A stretch of DNA of 26,326 nucleotides from an uncultured Veillonellaceae bacterium (GTDB lineage: Bacteria; Bacillota; Negativicutes; Veillonellales; Negativicoccaceae): the NCBI GenBank assembly GCA_947254705.1, contig CAMYCX010000010.1:1-26326 (forward strand), written 5' to 3'. Made by a program: the position numbers and the translations under genes. Below the pieces are notes generated by a model, which saw only the letters and a list, made by a program, of their open reading frames with translations, did no database searches and was not told the DNA's origin. Below, piece by piece: positions 16,109-23,264 of this stretch (positions are counted from its first letter, which is position 1; each line of letters begins with the position of its first letter).

Positions 16109-17065
16109 TCAGCGATAGTCGCGCCGCATGCGATAGTTAATCGCCATATCAATCAGTCCCGCAAAGAACATCATTGCCATAACCATAGGGACGAATACAC
16201 TCAACACCAAACCGACCCAGCGCAGCCATTTCCATTGCGGAAACCGCCGCACCCACCAAAACAGAACGGCAATCCCCTGTACCCACAACAGGTACATACA
16301 CCCTACCTTGATATTGGTCGTTACGATTTCCGCGGATCCGCCCCATTCCGCACCGAAGTAACCGATCAGAATGGCCGCCACGTAAAGATACAGTACGGAA
16401 CGGGGCATTTCCCATTCCGCCACCGGCGGAAACGGCGGGATATCGACCCGCAACCGGCGCAACACCGCCCGCGAAATCAAAATATTGAGATACGCCATCA
16501 CCGCACCGGCCGAAACGACCACGAACGGCATCAGTTGTTTGATCTGTGCCTGCTGCGCCAGATAGGCCTCCTTCGCCTGCGCCAACTCAACGGAGTTATA
16601 CCCCATCGAGTCCAGTGTGTGAAAGGCCTGGTTCGTCGCCTGTGCCATCGTCTGTTGATACAGCTCGAAGATATTCACGCCCATCACATACAGCGACAGG
16701 AAGAACTGCATACCGAACCCGAACAAAAACACCGTCATCGTCACCAGCATCAGCCGGCCCGCCGACCAGCGGCGACGATACCCTTCGCCGAGCGCAATCC
16801 CCATCGATCCGAACAGCAACCCGATGCCCGATGCCAGTACCGGCCCGATCGTCATCATCAAAATCGCCATCGTCGCGGCGACCGCCATCGAAGACCAGCG
16901 AATCCCGTGCCGCACGCCGAGAAAAGCGATCGGCGCCGGCCACGCCAAAAGTGCCACCGTTGACAGCAACGGTACATACACACCGATAAGCGAAAGAATG
17001 ACGGCGATTCCCACCGTCATTCCCGACTCTGTCAACGCACGTGCGGAAAAAGTGCGCGGCGTCAT
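16109..17065 (-). CDS. YybS-like polytopic membrane protein (DUF2232)
   Basis: A 318-residue protein with about seven or eight hydrophobic segments (roughly 15-50, 58-95, 105-130, 178-198, 222-240, 253-272, 283-306) and a longer loop at 135-178. Its position directly before gdpP matches YybS (DUF2232) of Bacillus, whose molecular function is unknown; the family has been compared with transporter S-components. A role in envelope or c-di-AMP-linked physiology is inferred from the conserved neighbourhood only. The start is ATG 17065, seven bases from AGGAGG, sharing one base with the stop of the RNase J gene (TAATG). A 41-base gap separates it from gdpP. Confidence 0.85.
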   Translation of the reverse strand: MTPRTFSARALTESGMTVGIAVILSLIGVYVPLLSTVALLAWPAPIAFLGVRHGIRWSSMAVAATMAILMMTIGPVLASGIGLLFGSMGIALGEGYRRRWSAGRLMLVTMTVFLFGFGMQFFLSLYVMGVNIFELYQQTMAQATNQAFHTLDSMGYNSVELAQAKEAYLAQQAQIKQLMPFVVVSAGAVMAYLNILISRAVLRRLRVDIPPFPPVAEWEMPRSVLYLYVAAILIGYFGAEWGGSAEIVTTNIKVGCMYLLWVQGIAVLFWWVRRFPQWKWLRWVGLVLSVFVPMVMAMMFFAGLIDMAINYRMRRDYR

Positions 17066-18726
17066 TAATCAACCTCCTGAATAATCGGTAAAATCATCGG
17101 GCGACGCCGGGTCTTTTCATAGATGTAACGCGACAATGTATCCCGCACTTGCGTCTTGATGACATTCCATTCCTTGATCTGATTATCCGCGCAACGGTCA
17201 ACCACCGCGTTGGCGCGCTTGCTCATTTCCCGAATGAGCGCTTCCGAATCCCGCATGTAAATGAACCCGCGCGAGACGATATCCGGTCCGGCAATAATAT
17301 GGCCGGATCCTTTTTCCATCACCATCGTAACGATCACCATGCCGTCCTGCGACAACTGCTGGCGATCGCGAATGACGATATTGCCCACATCGCCGACACC
17401 CAAGCCGTCGACATAGACCTTGCCCGCCTGTACCTTGTCACCCATGCGGCCCGCTTTGGACGTAAATTCGAAAATCTGTCCGTTATCGCCGATGAAAATA
17501 TTTTCCTTCTTCACGCCCATGCCTTCCGCCAGTTCCGCATGCGTACATTGCATGCGATACTCGCCATGCATCGGGATAAAGAACTTCGGTCGCAAAATCG
17601 ACAGCATCAGCTTGAGCTCTTCCTGCGAGCCGTGCCCCGATACGTGTACGTTCTGCTCCCGTCCGTGTACCACCTTGGCGCCGCGGCGCATCAATTTATC
17701 AATCGTGCGTCCGACACTCGTTTCATTGCCCGGAATCGGCGATGCCGACAAGACGACCGTATCGCCCGGGCGAATCTGAATCTGCCGGTGCGAGCCGTCC
17801 GCCATTCGCGACAACCCCGCCATCGGTTCCCCCTGACTGCCCGTGGTAATGATCAACACCTGATCGTCACGATAGCGCGACAATTCCTCGGGTTCGACAA
17901 AAGTTCCTTCCGGCGCCTTCAAGTACCCCATCTCGCGGGCAATTCCGACCACATTGACCATCGAACGGCCGAACACCGCGACTTTGCGCTGATTGACCAC
18001 GGCGGCATCCACCGCCATTTGTACGCGGGATACGTTGGAAGCAAACGTGGCAAGAATAATCCGTCCTTTGACTCCTTCAAACACCCGCAACAACGCATTG
18101 GCGACGATTTTTTCCGACGGCGTATGCCCCGGACGCTCCGCATTCGTCGAGTCCGCGCAATATACGAGCACCCCCTTGTTGCCCAAATCGGACAACTTCT
18201 GAATATCCATCAGCTTTCCGTCATCGGGCGTGTAATCGATCTTGAAGTCGCCGCTGTGTACCGCCACGCCGACCGGCGTACGGAAATAAATCCCGCACGA
18301 ATCGGGAATCGAGTGATTGACGTGGAAAAATCCCACCTTAAATGCGCCGATTTTGATTTCATCGCCGGCCTTGACCACATTTAATTGATAGTTACCGATC
18401 CGCTGCTCCTTGAGCTTACCTTCTATCAATCCGCAGGTCAGTCTGGTCGCATATACCGGCGCGGAAATTTCTTTCAATAAATACGCCAACGAACCGATAT
18501 GGTCCTCGTGTCCGTGCGTAATCACAATCGCGCGAATTTTGTCCTGATTTTCGATCAAATACGTAAAATCCGGAATGACAATATCCACGCCCAACATATC
18601 GTCGTCCGGGAATGCCAATCCCGCGTCCAAGACCACCATGTCGTCGCCGTAACGAAAGACCGTCATATTTTTTCCGATCTCTCCCAGCCCCCCCAAGGGG
18701 ATAATCTGTAATTTTCCTTTTGCCAA
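17065..18726 (-). CDS. rnj: Ribonuclease J
   Basis: A 553-residue metallo-beta-lactamase/beta-CASP RNase with 5'-to-3' exonuclease and endonuclease activity in mRNA decay and rRNA maturation. Zinc-site motifs are THGHEDHIG (70-78), HVNHSIPDS (His138) and HSGDFKID (Asp160). The beta-CASP part has a GSQGEP motif, followed by HVSGHGSQEEL and PMHGEYR near the C-terminal metal site. The likely start is a TTG at 18726: AGGAGG lies seven bases upstream of it. The longer reading from ATG 18750 would place this ribosome site inside the gene and has none of its own. It is the first gene of the long central operon. Confidence 0.95.
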   Translation of the reverse strand: MAKGKLQIIPLGGLGEIGKNMTVFRYGDDMVVLDAGLAFPDDDMLGVDIVIPDFTYLIENQDKIRAIVITHGHEDHIGSLAYLLKEISAPVYATRLTCGLIEGKLKEQRIGNYQLNVVKAGDEIKIGAFKVGFFHVNHSIPDSCGIYFRTPVGVAVHSGDFKIDYTPDDGKLMDIQKLSDLGNKGVLVYCADSTNAERPGHTPSEKIVANALLRVFEGVKGRIILATFASNVSRVQMAVDAAVVNQRKVAVFGRSMVNVVGIAREMGYLKAPEGTFVEPEELSRYRDDQVLIITTGSQGEPMAGLSRMADGSHRQIQIRPGDTVVLSASPIPGNETSVGRTIDKLMRRGAKVVHGREQNVHVSGHGSQEELKLMLSILRPKFFIPMHGEYRMQCTHAELAEGMGVKKENIFIGDNGQIFEFTSKAGRMGDKVQAGKVYVDGLGVGDVGNIVIRDRQQLSQDGMVIVTMVMEKGSGHIIAGPDIVSRGFIYMRDSEALIREMSKRANAVVDRCADNQIKEWNVIKTQVRDTLSRYIYEKTRRRPMILPIIQEVD

Positions 18727-18802
18727 AATAAAACCTCCTGTAATAGACATTTCCGATGCACTGCTCTCGTCTTACGATTCCGAACATAACTCGCTATTAG
18801 AT

Positions 18803-18811
18803 ATTATAACA
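18803..18811 (-). promoter_or_regulatory. Extended -10 promoter of the RNase J operon
   Basis: The minus strand reads TGTTATAAT, a perfect extended -10, without a recognisable -35. The start of transcription would be near 18796, about 70 bases before the TTG start of the RNase J gene. It may drive all nine genes down to 8145. Confidence 0.55.
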
Positions 18812-18909
18812 CAAGTCGAGTAGTACGTACCTCTCCGTTTCCGATCCGCCGCCGTCGTCCACCCGCATGATTCCGAAATGCCGTACCCGCCGCATGGCCG
18901 AGCGCAATA

Positions 18910-18925
18910 ATGAATATTTATTCAT
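18910..18925. promoter_or_regulatory. AT-rich palindrome in the RNase J / TonB-receptor intergenic region
   Basis: ATGAATA and TATTCAT are inverted around TT, in an AT-rich patch within GC-rich surroundings. The left part (ATAATGA) resembles half of a Fur box. A possible -10 (TATGAT, 18941-18946) follows at suitable distance. The 412-base region between the two genes (18752-19163) otherwise holds only the two promoters and a small leader hairpin; I see no small gene or riboswitch in it. Confidence 0.35.
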
Positions 18926-19086
18926 CTGAATGTCCGTTACTATGATAACACCTGAATATCTGCTCAACCATCCCTTGTCGGCGCAGCTGCAGTGCTATGC
19001 AGATCGGTTCGCGCAGAGCGTTTTCAATATTCTCCGACGGCATACGATCCATTCGCAACCGCTATCCGAAAGCCTTTGCAGATCGC

Positions 19087-19115
19087 TTGTTTTCCTCACT
19101 TTCAAAGCGTATAAT
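19087..19115 (+). promoter_or_regulatory. Promoter of the TonB-dependent receptor gene
   Basis: TTGTTT (19087-19092) and TATAAT (19110-19115) are 17 bases apart, a near-consensus promoter. The leader to the ATG at 19164 is about 42 bases. Confidence 0.7.
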
Positions 19116-19125
19116 CGGAACAATT

Positions 19126-19143
19126 CATCGCACGAAAGCGATG
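19126..19143 (+). promoter_or_regulatory. Small leader hairpin before the receptor's ribosome binding site
   Basis: CATCGC and GCGATG form a perfect 6-bp stem around ACGAAA. It lies just after the predicted transcription start and seven bases before AAGGAG (19150-19155). It could stabilise the mRNA or bind a regulator; it may also be chance. Confidence 0.3.
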
Positions 19144-19163
19144 CCGGAGAAGGAGTTTTTATT

Positions 19164-20999
19164 ATGAATTATGAAAAATTATGTATATCAATATGTACCG
19201 CACTCGCCGTCGGCAGTACGGTCGGAGCGGCCGACATGCAGCTCGCGCCCGTGATCGTATCCGCCGAGCGCTGCATCGTCCAAGGAACCCTGGCACAGGA
19301 TACGTTGGCGAGCGCTACCGTTCGCACCCGTGCCGACTTTGAACGGATGGGCGCCCGCTCGCTCAGTGCGGCACTGCGTGCCATGCCGGGCGTCAGCATG
19401 TCCTCGTTCGGTGCCGATCACGTCGACTACGACAACCACGGTACCGAAGTCCGTTTGCGCGGCGCGGCGGCCGTCGCCACCATCTTGGTGAACGGCGTAC
19501 CGCTCGGTGTCAATACGCGGCTGCCGCTCTCTTCCTTGCCGTTGGAGGCGGTCGAGCGGATCGAAGTGCTGCCGAATGAGGCCGCCGCTTACGGCACCGG
19601 CGGAGCGATCAATATCGTCACGGCGACCGATCGACCGTATGCCGCCGATATCCGTCTCGGTCTGCGTCAATCCGATCGCGACGACCGTACGCTCACGGCG
19701 GATCTGACCGCACCGGATCTTCGCCTCGGTATACGTCATTTACGTGACGGCGGCACGGCGCAAACCTCCGCCGCCGACGAACACGGCATCTACGACCATC
19801 GTCGTCCGTCACAACAGGCATCCGTCTACGCTGCATGGGACATGAGTCCGCATTGGACGATCTTTGCCGATCACAGCCGCATGCGTGCCGTCTGGGGTGA
19901 AACGGATCCGCGCGGCAAAGACGGTTGGGACGGTCGCTGGGAAATCAACACGTCGTACCTGACGGTCATGTACCATACGGACCGCACCCGCTTGATCTTC
20001 GGCTACGCCGATCGGACGCGCTATTACACGACTTACCCCGATGACGGCAGCGTCAATATCAGCGGCACCGATTACCGCGCCCGCACCTGGCGCGCCGACT
20101 GGCAACGGGAACTAATCCGCACGCCGCATCTGCAGGGAACGCTACGAGCCGGCCTCGGCACGGAACGCTACCGCGGCCTGCGCGGCTCCGACCGCCACGG
20201 CACACGTACGCAATGGGACGGCGAAATCGCCTTGCATTGGACGCCAAACGACCGTTATGACAGCCGCTTCGTCCTCGGCGTATCCCTCGTTGACGATGTG
20301 GCCGGACACACCGTCGTCGGCCTGCCCAAATGGGAACAACGCTATCGCATGAACGCTCGCGACGAATGGTATACCGCGCTCAGTCGCTCCTTTGCCATGC
20401 CGAGCATCAGCGACTACTTTAACCGCATGGAAAGCGAAGACGCTCACACGCCCGAAACCGCCCGCCGCATGGAAGCGGGCTGGCGTCGCAACGGCGATAC
20501 CGTACAGTGGCAATTGGCCGTCTTTCATACGGACGTCGATCATAAGATCGATAAACACCGTATCCGCGGCAAAATTCATATCACCCGCATCGGTCAAGTC
20601 CGCACCGACGGCGTCGAACTCTCCTGTCGCTATCAGTCCGGGGCGCATTGGTACGGCAGTGCCACGCTGACCTATGCCGATGCCCGCGAGCAGAGTAACG
20701 CGGGCGCTCCCTTCGTTCGCTCCGGCGCCCACTGGCTGGGCGCGGCGGAAATCGGTTACCGCACCGACAAATGGGACTTCAACCTGAACGGCAACACCCT
20801 CATCGATCGGCCGGACGGTATCGCGCCGCTGCTGCTGCTGAATTGTCAGGCACGCTGTGAGTTGTCGCCCGCCGCCACGCTTCGTATCGGCATCGACAAT
20901 ATACTCAATCGCCGCGACTTGGCGCGTGACAGTCGGCGTACTTCGTTTTATACCGACCCGCGGCGAATCACCTTCGGTCTGGACTATCATTTCCGCTGA
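19164..20999 (+). CDS. TonB-dependent outer-membrane receptor
   Basis: A 611-residue outer-membrane gated porin that takes up a scarce nutrient (siderophore, haem or cobamide) with energy from TonB. A signal peptide (1-22) is followed by a TonB-box-like LAPVIVSA (27-34), a plug domain (about 45-155, with ALRAMPGVSM, VEVRLRG-like TEVRLRG, ILVNGVPL and VERIEVLPN...YGTGGAINIV) and a 22-strand-type beta barrel ending FGLDYHFR. The final Arg after the aromatic residue is unusual for a barrel C-terminus. Length is close to BtuB. The start is ATG 19164, eight bases from AAGGAG; the frame is open back to 18930 but without ribosome site, and the signal peptide begins here. It stands alone, with no TonB-ExbBD nearby. 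The substrate is unknown; the Fur-like permease operon at 24497 is a possible partner. Confidence 0.93.
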   Translation: MNYEKLCISICTALAVGSTVGAADMQLAPVIVSAERCIVQGTLAQDTLASATVRTRADFERMGARSLSAALRAMPGVSMSSFGADHVDYDNHGTEVRLRGAAAVATILVNGVPLGVNTRLPLSSLPLEAVERIEVLPNEAAAYGTGGAINIVTATDRPYAADIRLGLRQSDRDDRTLTADLTAPDLRLGIRHLRDGGTAQTSAADEHGIYDHRRPSQQASVYAAWDMSPHWTIFADHSRMRAVWGETDPRGKDGWDGRWEINTSYLTVMYHTDRTRLIFGYADRTRYYTTYPDDGSVNISGTDYRARTWRADWQRELIRTPHLQGTLRAGLGTERYRGLRGSDRHGTRTQWDGEIALHWTPNDRYDSRFVLGVSLVDDVAGHTVVGLPKWEQRYRMNARDEWYTALSRSFAMPSISDYFNRMESEDAHTPETARRMEAGWRRNGDTVQWQLAVFHTDVDHKIDKHRIRGKIHITRIGQVRTDGVELSCRYQSGAHWYGSATLTYADAREQSNAGAPFVRSGAHWLGAAEIGYRTDKWDFNLNGNTLIDRPDGIAPLLLLNCQARCELSPAATLRIGIDNILNRRDLARDSRRTSFYTDPRRITFGLDYHFR

Positions 21000-21024
21000 T
21001 CCGAACCAAACTATCCGTCCACAA

Positions 21025-21051
21025 AAAACACCGACCCCGGTCGGTGTTTTT
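21025..21051. terminator. Bidirectional terminator between receptor and nicotinamidase genes
   Basis: A 12-bp perfect stem (21025-21036 with 21039-21050) has A-rich left and T-rich right flanks. It ends the receptor transcript and also the converging minus-strand operon, whose last stop codon is at 21059. Confidence 0.9.
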
Positions 21052-21058
21052 CTTTCCG

Positions 21059-21574
21059 TCAAATCACGGTACAGCCCAGCGTGGATTCCATCTCCTTGCA
21101 CGCCCACTCGTGTGCCGCCGCATCAAAACTGGCAACAAAGCGTCGGTCGACCGTTACGTCATACCCGAGATTGCGGGCATCGGCCGCCGTGTACAACAGG
21201 CAAATATTGGTGCATACCCCCGTCAAGTGAATACGGGTAATGCCCTTTTCCCGCAACGTAATATCGAGATCCGTACCGAAAAAGCCGCTGTAACGCCGTT
21301 TGGTAATCCGGATATCGCCCGCCTCGGGCGCCAGTTCGGGGATAATCTCCGCGCCCTTCGTTCCCGTCAGACAATGCGGCGGAAACATCGCAAACTCCGC
21401 ATCATCCGTTCGATGCGAATCGCACAGATAGATCACCGCATCACCGGCCGCGCGTCGTGCCGCCAACTCGCGCTGCAACGCCGGTACGATCGCCGCCCCC
21501 GCCGCGCCGCAAGACAAACGACCGTCCGGCGCAATAAAATCATGCAACATGTCAATGACCAATACCGCTTCCAT
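21059..21574 (-). CDS. pncA: Nicotinamidase-like cysteine hydrolase (isochorismatase family)
   Basis: A 171-residue cytosolic hydrolase with the catalytic triad of the family: Asp8 (VIDMLHDF), Lys92 (TKRRYSGF) and Cys121 (TGVCTNICLL). Asp52/His54 (DSH) and His67 (FPPHC) could hold the zinc used by nicotinamidases. The overall pattern (FPPHCLTGTKGAE, SGFFGTDLD, GVCTNICLLYTA, HEWA) is that of Bacillus YueJ-type enzymes that turn nicotinamide into nicotinate for NAD salvage. An isochorismatase or other amidase is less likely. The start is ATG with AAGGAGGAG upstream; the gene follows mscL after 12 bases and is probably co-transcribed. Confidence 0.85.
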   Translation of the reverse strand: MEAVLVIDMLHDFIAPDGRLSCGAAGAAIVPALQRELAARRAAGDAVIYLCDSHRTDDAEFAMFPPHCLTGTKGAEIIPELAPEAGDIRITKRRYSGFFGTDLDITLREKGITRIHLTGVCTNICLLYTAADARNLGYDVTVDRRFVASFDAAAHEWACKEMESTLGCTVI

Positions 21575-21586
21575 ACGTTCTCCTCC

Positions 21587-22021
21587 TTATTTCCCCGGCA
21601 ACTCCGCCGTACAATGCGGGCAACGTACCGCCGCCACCGGAATTTTCGTGCAGCAATACGGACAATCCTTCTCCGTCGCTTCCGCCTCTTTCGCCGGATG
21701 CACCCGTGCCAGAACACGGATCGCCAAAAAGATCACCGCCGCGACAATCAGAAAATCGATCACCTGATTGATGAATAATCCGTACTTGATGATCGGCACG
21801 CCTGCCGCTTCCGCCTCGGCCACCGTGGCATACGGTGTCGTCGACAAATTGATAAACAAATCACGGAAATTGATCCCCGAAAGCAACATCCCGATCGGCG
21901 GCATGATCACATCGTTGACCAACGAGCTGACAATCTTGCCGAACGCGCCGCCGATAATCACGCCGACCGCCATATCCACGACATTGCCGCGCGAAATAAA
22001 CTGCTTAAAATCTTGCCACAT
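21587..22021 (-). CDS. mscL: Large-conductance mechanosensitive channel MscL with zinc-ribbon tail
   Basis: A 144-residue channel that opens under membrane tension and releases solutes on osmotic downshock. The N-terminal amphipathic helix MWQDFKQFISRGNVVDMAVG leads into the first membrane helix (about 15-45, with VGVIIGGAFGKIVSSLVNDVIMPP), a periplasmic loop (46-78) and the second helix (80-105). The tail has paired cysteines CPYC (120-123) and CPHC (134-137), a zinc-ribbon pattern found in a subset of Firmicute MscL proteins and absent from E. coli MscL. The start is ATG with a G-rich AGGGGGGG site. Its own promoter probably lies at 22045-22073. Confidence 0.97.
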   Translation of the reverse strand: MWQDFKQFISRGNVVDMAVGVIIGGAFGKIVSSLVNDVIMPPIGMLLSGINFRDLFINLSTTPYATVAEAEAAGVPIIKYGLFINQVIDFLIVAAVIFLAIRVLARVHPAKEAEATEKDCPYCCTKIPVAAVRCPHCTAELPGK

Positions 22022-22044
22022 ACATTATCCCCCCCTATATGTCC

Positions 22045-22073
22045 ATGATAAATCGAATTGATCGCCGCCACAA
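22045..22073 (-). promoter_or_regulatory. Possible promoter of mscL
   Basis: On the minus strand TTGTGG (22073-22068) and TATCAT (22050-22045) are 17 bases apart. Both are moderate matches. The upstream membrane gene could also be co-transcribed. Confidence 0.4.
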
Positions 22074-22083
22074 CCCGCACTTT

Positions 22084-22377
22084 CTAACGACTGCGACCGC
22101 CGCCCGCCATCGACCATACAAAAAGAGCGATAAATGACAAGTTTGCAATCGTGCCCGACATGAGTCCGACCGCCGCCATCAGATTAATCGCGACCAAGCC
22201 GACAATAAAAAGCATACTCGCCCGCAAATCAACATAAGGATCACGCCGCAAAATCAAGTACGATCCGACCAGCAACACCAGATTGACGGCGATCGAGACC
22301 ACCAGCAGCGGATACAAATCGATAATAAAACTCCCCGCTAACATCAATCCCAAAATATATAACCAACTTTTCGACAT
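22084..22377 (-). CDS. Small three-helix membrane protein, unknown function
   Basis: A 97-residue hydrophobic protein with about three membrane helices (6-24, 26-48, 60-92, the last perhaps split in two) and a short basic end (GGGRSR). I do not recognise a family. The ATG at 22377 follows an AGGAGGGG site and lies one base after the stop of the MBL-fold gene, so they are co-transcribed and probably coupled. An upstream in-frame start at 22407 would lie inside the neighbour and lacks a ribosome site. Confidence 0.75.
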   Translation of the reverse strand: MSKSWLYILGLMLAGSFIIDLYPLLVVSIAVNLVLLVGSYLILRRDPYVDLRASMLFIVGLVAINLMAAVGLMSGTIANLSFIALFVWSMAGGGRSR

Positions 22378-22378
22378 C

Positions 22379-23071
22379 TTACCCCTCCTGCCGCATATCA
22401 CCGTCACGCAACCCCGTCCACACGGGAACGTCCCGATATTTCCACCGATAATACAATGACGGCTCCCACGGTGCGCCGTTGCGATGAATCGGTACCAACC
22501 GCCGTCGCACCGTCACCCGTTGCAAAAAGTCCAGCACGCCCCACTCCTCGGCCGGTCCCTGGCGATGATCCACCGGGAAAAACGCCACCTCCATGACCAA
22601 TCCTTCAAGCGGCGCCATCTCCTGTAAAAACAACTTGCGCATCGCTTCATTCTCCGCTTCGGGTTCCCCCGTCCAGTGCCACCAGTTCAGATCTCCCGCG
22701 TGAAAAATCCGCCCGTGCGGTGTCGTCACCGCATACGATCCGCCCGAATCCGTCGAACCGTACGTATCCACCGTCATATCGCCGAGCGTGATCGTATCAC
22801 CCGGTGCCGGCTGTTGCACCTTCTCGCGCGGTAATCCCGTCGCGTCACATTCCGCCGCCAACACCATGCCCGCCAGACGCTCCGCATACCGCCGTGCTAA
22901 CGCGGGCTGATAATGATCGGCATGGGCGTGCGTCACCAACCACCACACCGGTCGCGTGCCCGTCATCAGTCGCGGCAAATGCCCCGCCGGATCCCGCCAC
23001 GCGTCAAACACCAGGACACGGTCCTCCCACTCGACCGCCACCCCGCTATGCGCCAATAAATAAATATTCAT
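22379..23071 (-). CDS. Metallo-beta-lactamase-fold hydrolase
   Basis: A 230-residue MBL-fold protein. The zinc motif THAHADH (His48, His50, Asp52, His53) and HAGDLNWW (His124, Asp127) are present, as is a late IHRNG histidine. It resembles the UlaG/RomA-like group of small MBL hydrolases that act on lactones or phosphodiesters; the true substrate is unknown. Of two adjacent ATGs (23074, 23071) the second has the better distance (seven bases) to AGGAG. It is the first gene of the minus-strand group that continues with the small membrane protein and perhaps mscL and pncA. Confidence 0.88.
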   Translation of the reverse strand: MNIYLLAHSGVAVEWEDRVLVFDAWRDPAGHLPRLMTGTRPVWWLVTHAHADHYQPALARRYAERLAGMVLAAECDATGLPREKVQQPAPGDTITLGDMTVDTYGSTDSGGSYAVTTPHGRIFHAGDLNWWHWTGEPEAENEAMRKLFLQEMAPLEGLVMEVAFFPVDHRQGPAEEWGVLDFLQRVTVRRRLVPIHRNGAPWEPSLYYRWKYRDVPVWTGLRDGDMRQEG

Positions 23072-23116
23072 CATGTCACTCCTATACCGATCCGTCATTT
23101 ATATTGAATCCTTTCA

Positions 23117-23125
23117 ATTATAACA
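23117..23125 (-). promoter_or_regulatory. Extended -10 promoter of the MBL-hydrolase operon
   Basis: The minus strand reads TGTTATAAT, the same extended -10 seen before the RNase J gene, with no clear -35. It lies about 45 bases before the start codon. Confidence 0.55.
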
Positions 23126-23225
23126 CGATTTGCACCCCGACACGGCTTCGCCGACCGACATTCGCGTCCTATGCCGTAAACGCAAGCACCCTCGCGCGTT
23201 TCGGGTATGCATTCATCTTGTTTTA

Positions 23226-23234
23226 TGTTACAAT
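23226..23234 (+). promoter_or_regulatory. Extended -10 promoter of the alcohol dehydrogenase gene
   Basis: TGTTACAAT is an extended -10 (TACAAT at 23229-23234) without a good -35. Transcription would start at about 23241, within the palindrome at 23233-23252, leaving a leader of only about 25 bases. Confidence 0.55.
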
Positions 23235-23252
23235 ATAGATATTAATCTATAT
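23233..23252. promoter_or_regulatory. Operator-like palindrome at the alcohol dehydrogenase transcription start
   Basis: ATATAGAT and ATCTATAT are inverted around ATTA. The site covers the predicted transcription start and ends directly before the GGAGGG ribosome site (23253-23258). A bound repressor would block the promoter. It does not match the Rex consensus. Confidence 0.5.
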
Positions 23253-23264
23253 GGAGGGATGATC

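Noticed and set aside
17149..18384. A 411-codon open frame on the plus strand opposite RNase J
   Set aside because: It has low-complexity His/Arg composition, no ribosome site, and RNase J on the other strand explains the region completely.
18930..19163. N-terminal extension of the TonB receptor or a small upstream gene
   Set aside because: No ribosome site precedes ATG 18930, the strong promoter and AAGGAG lie inside this stretch, and a clear signal peptide starts at 19164.
23233..23252. Rex (NADH-sensing) operator before the alcohol dehydrogenase
   Set aside because: The Rex consensus TTGTGA-N6-TCACAA is not matched; only the general position fits.
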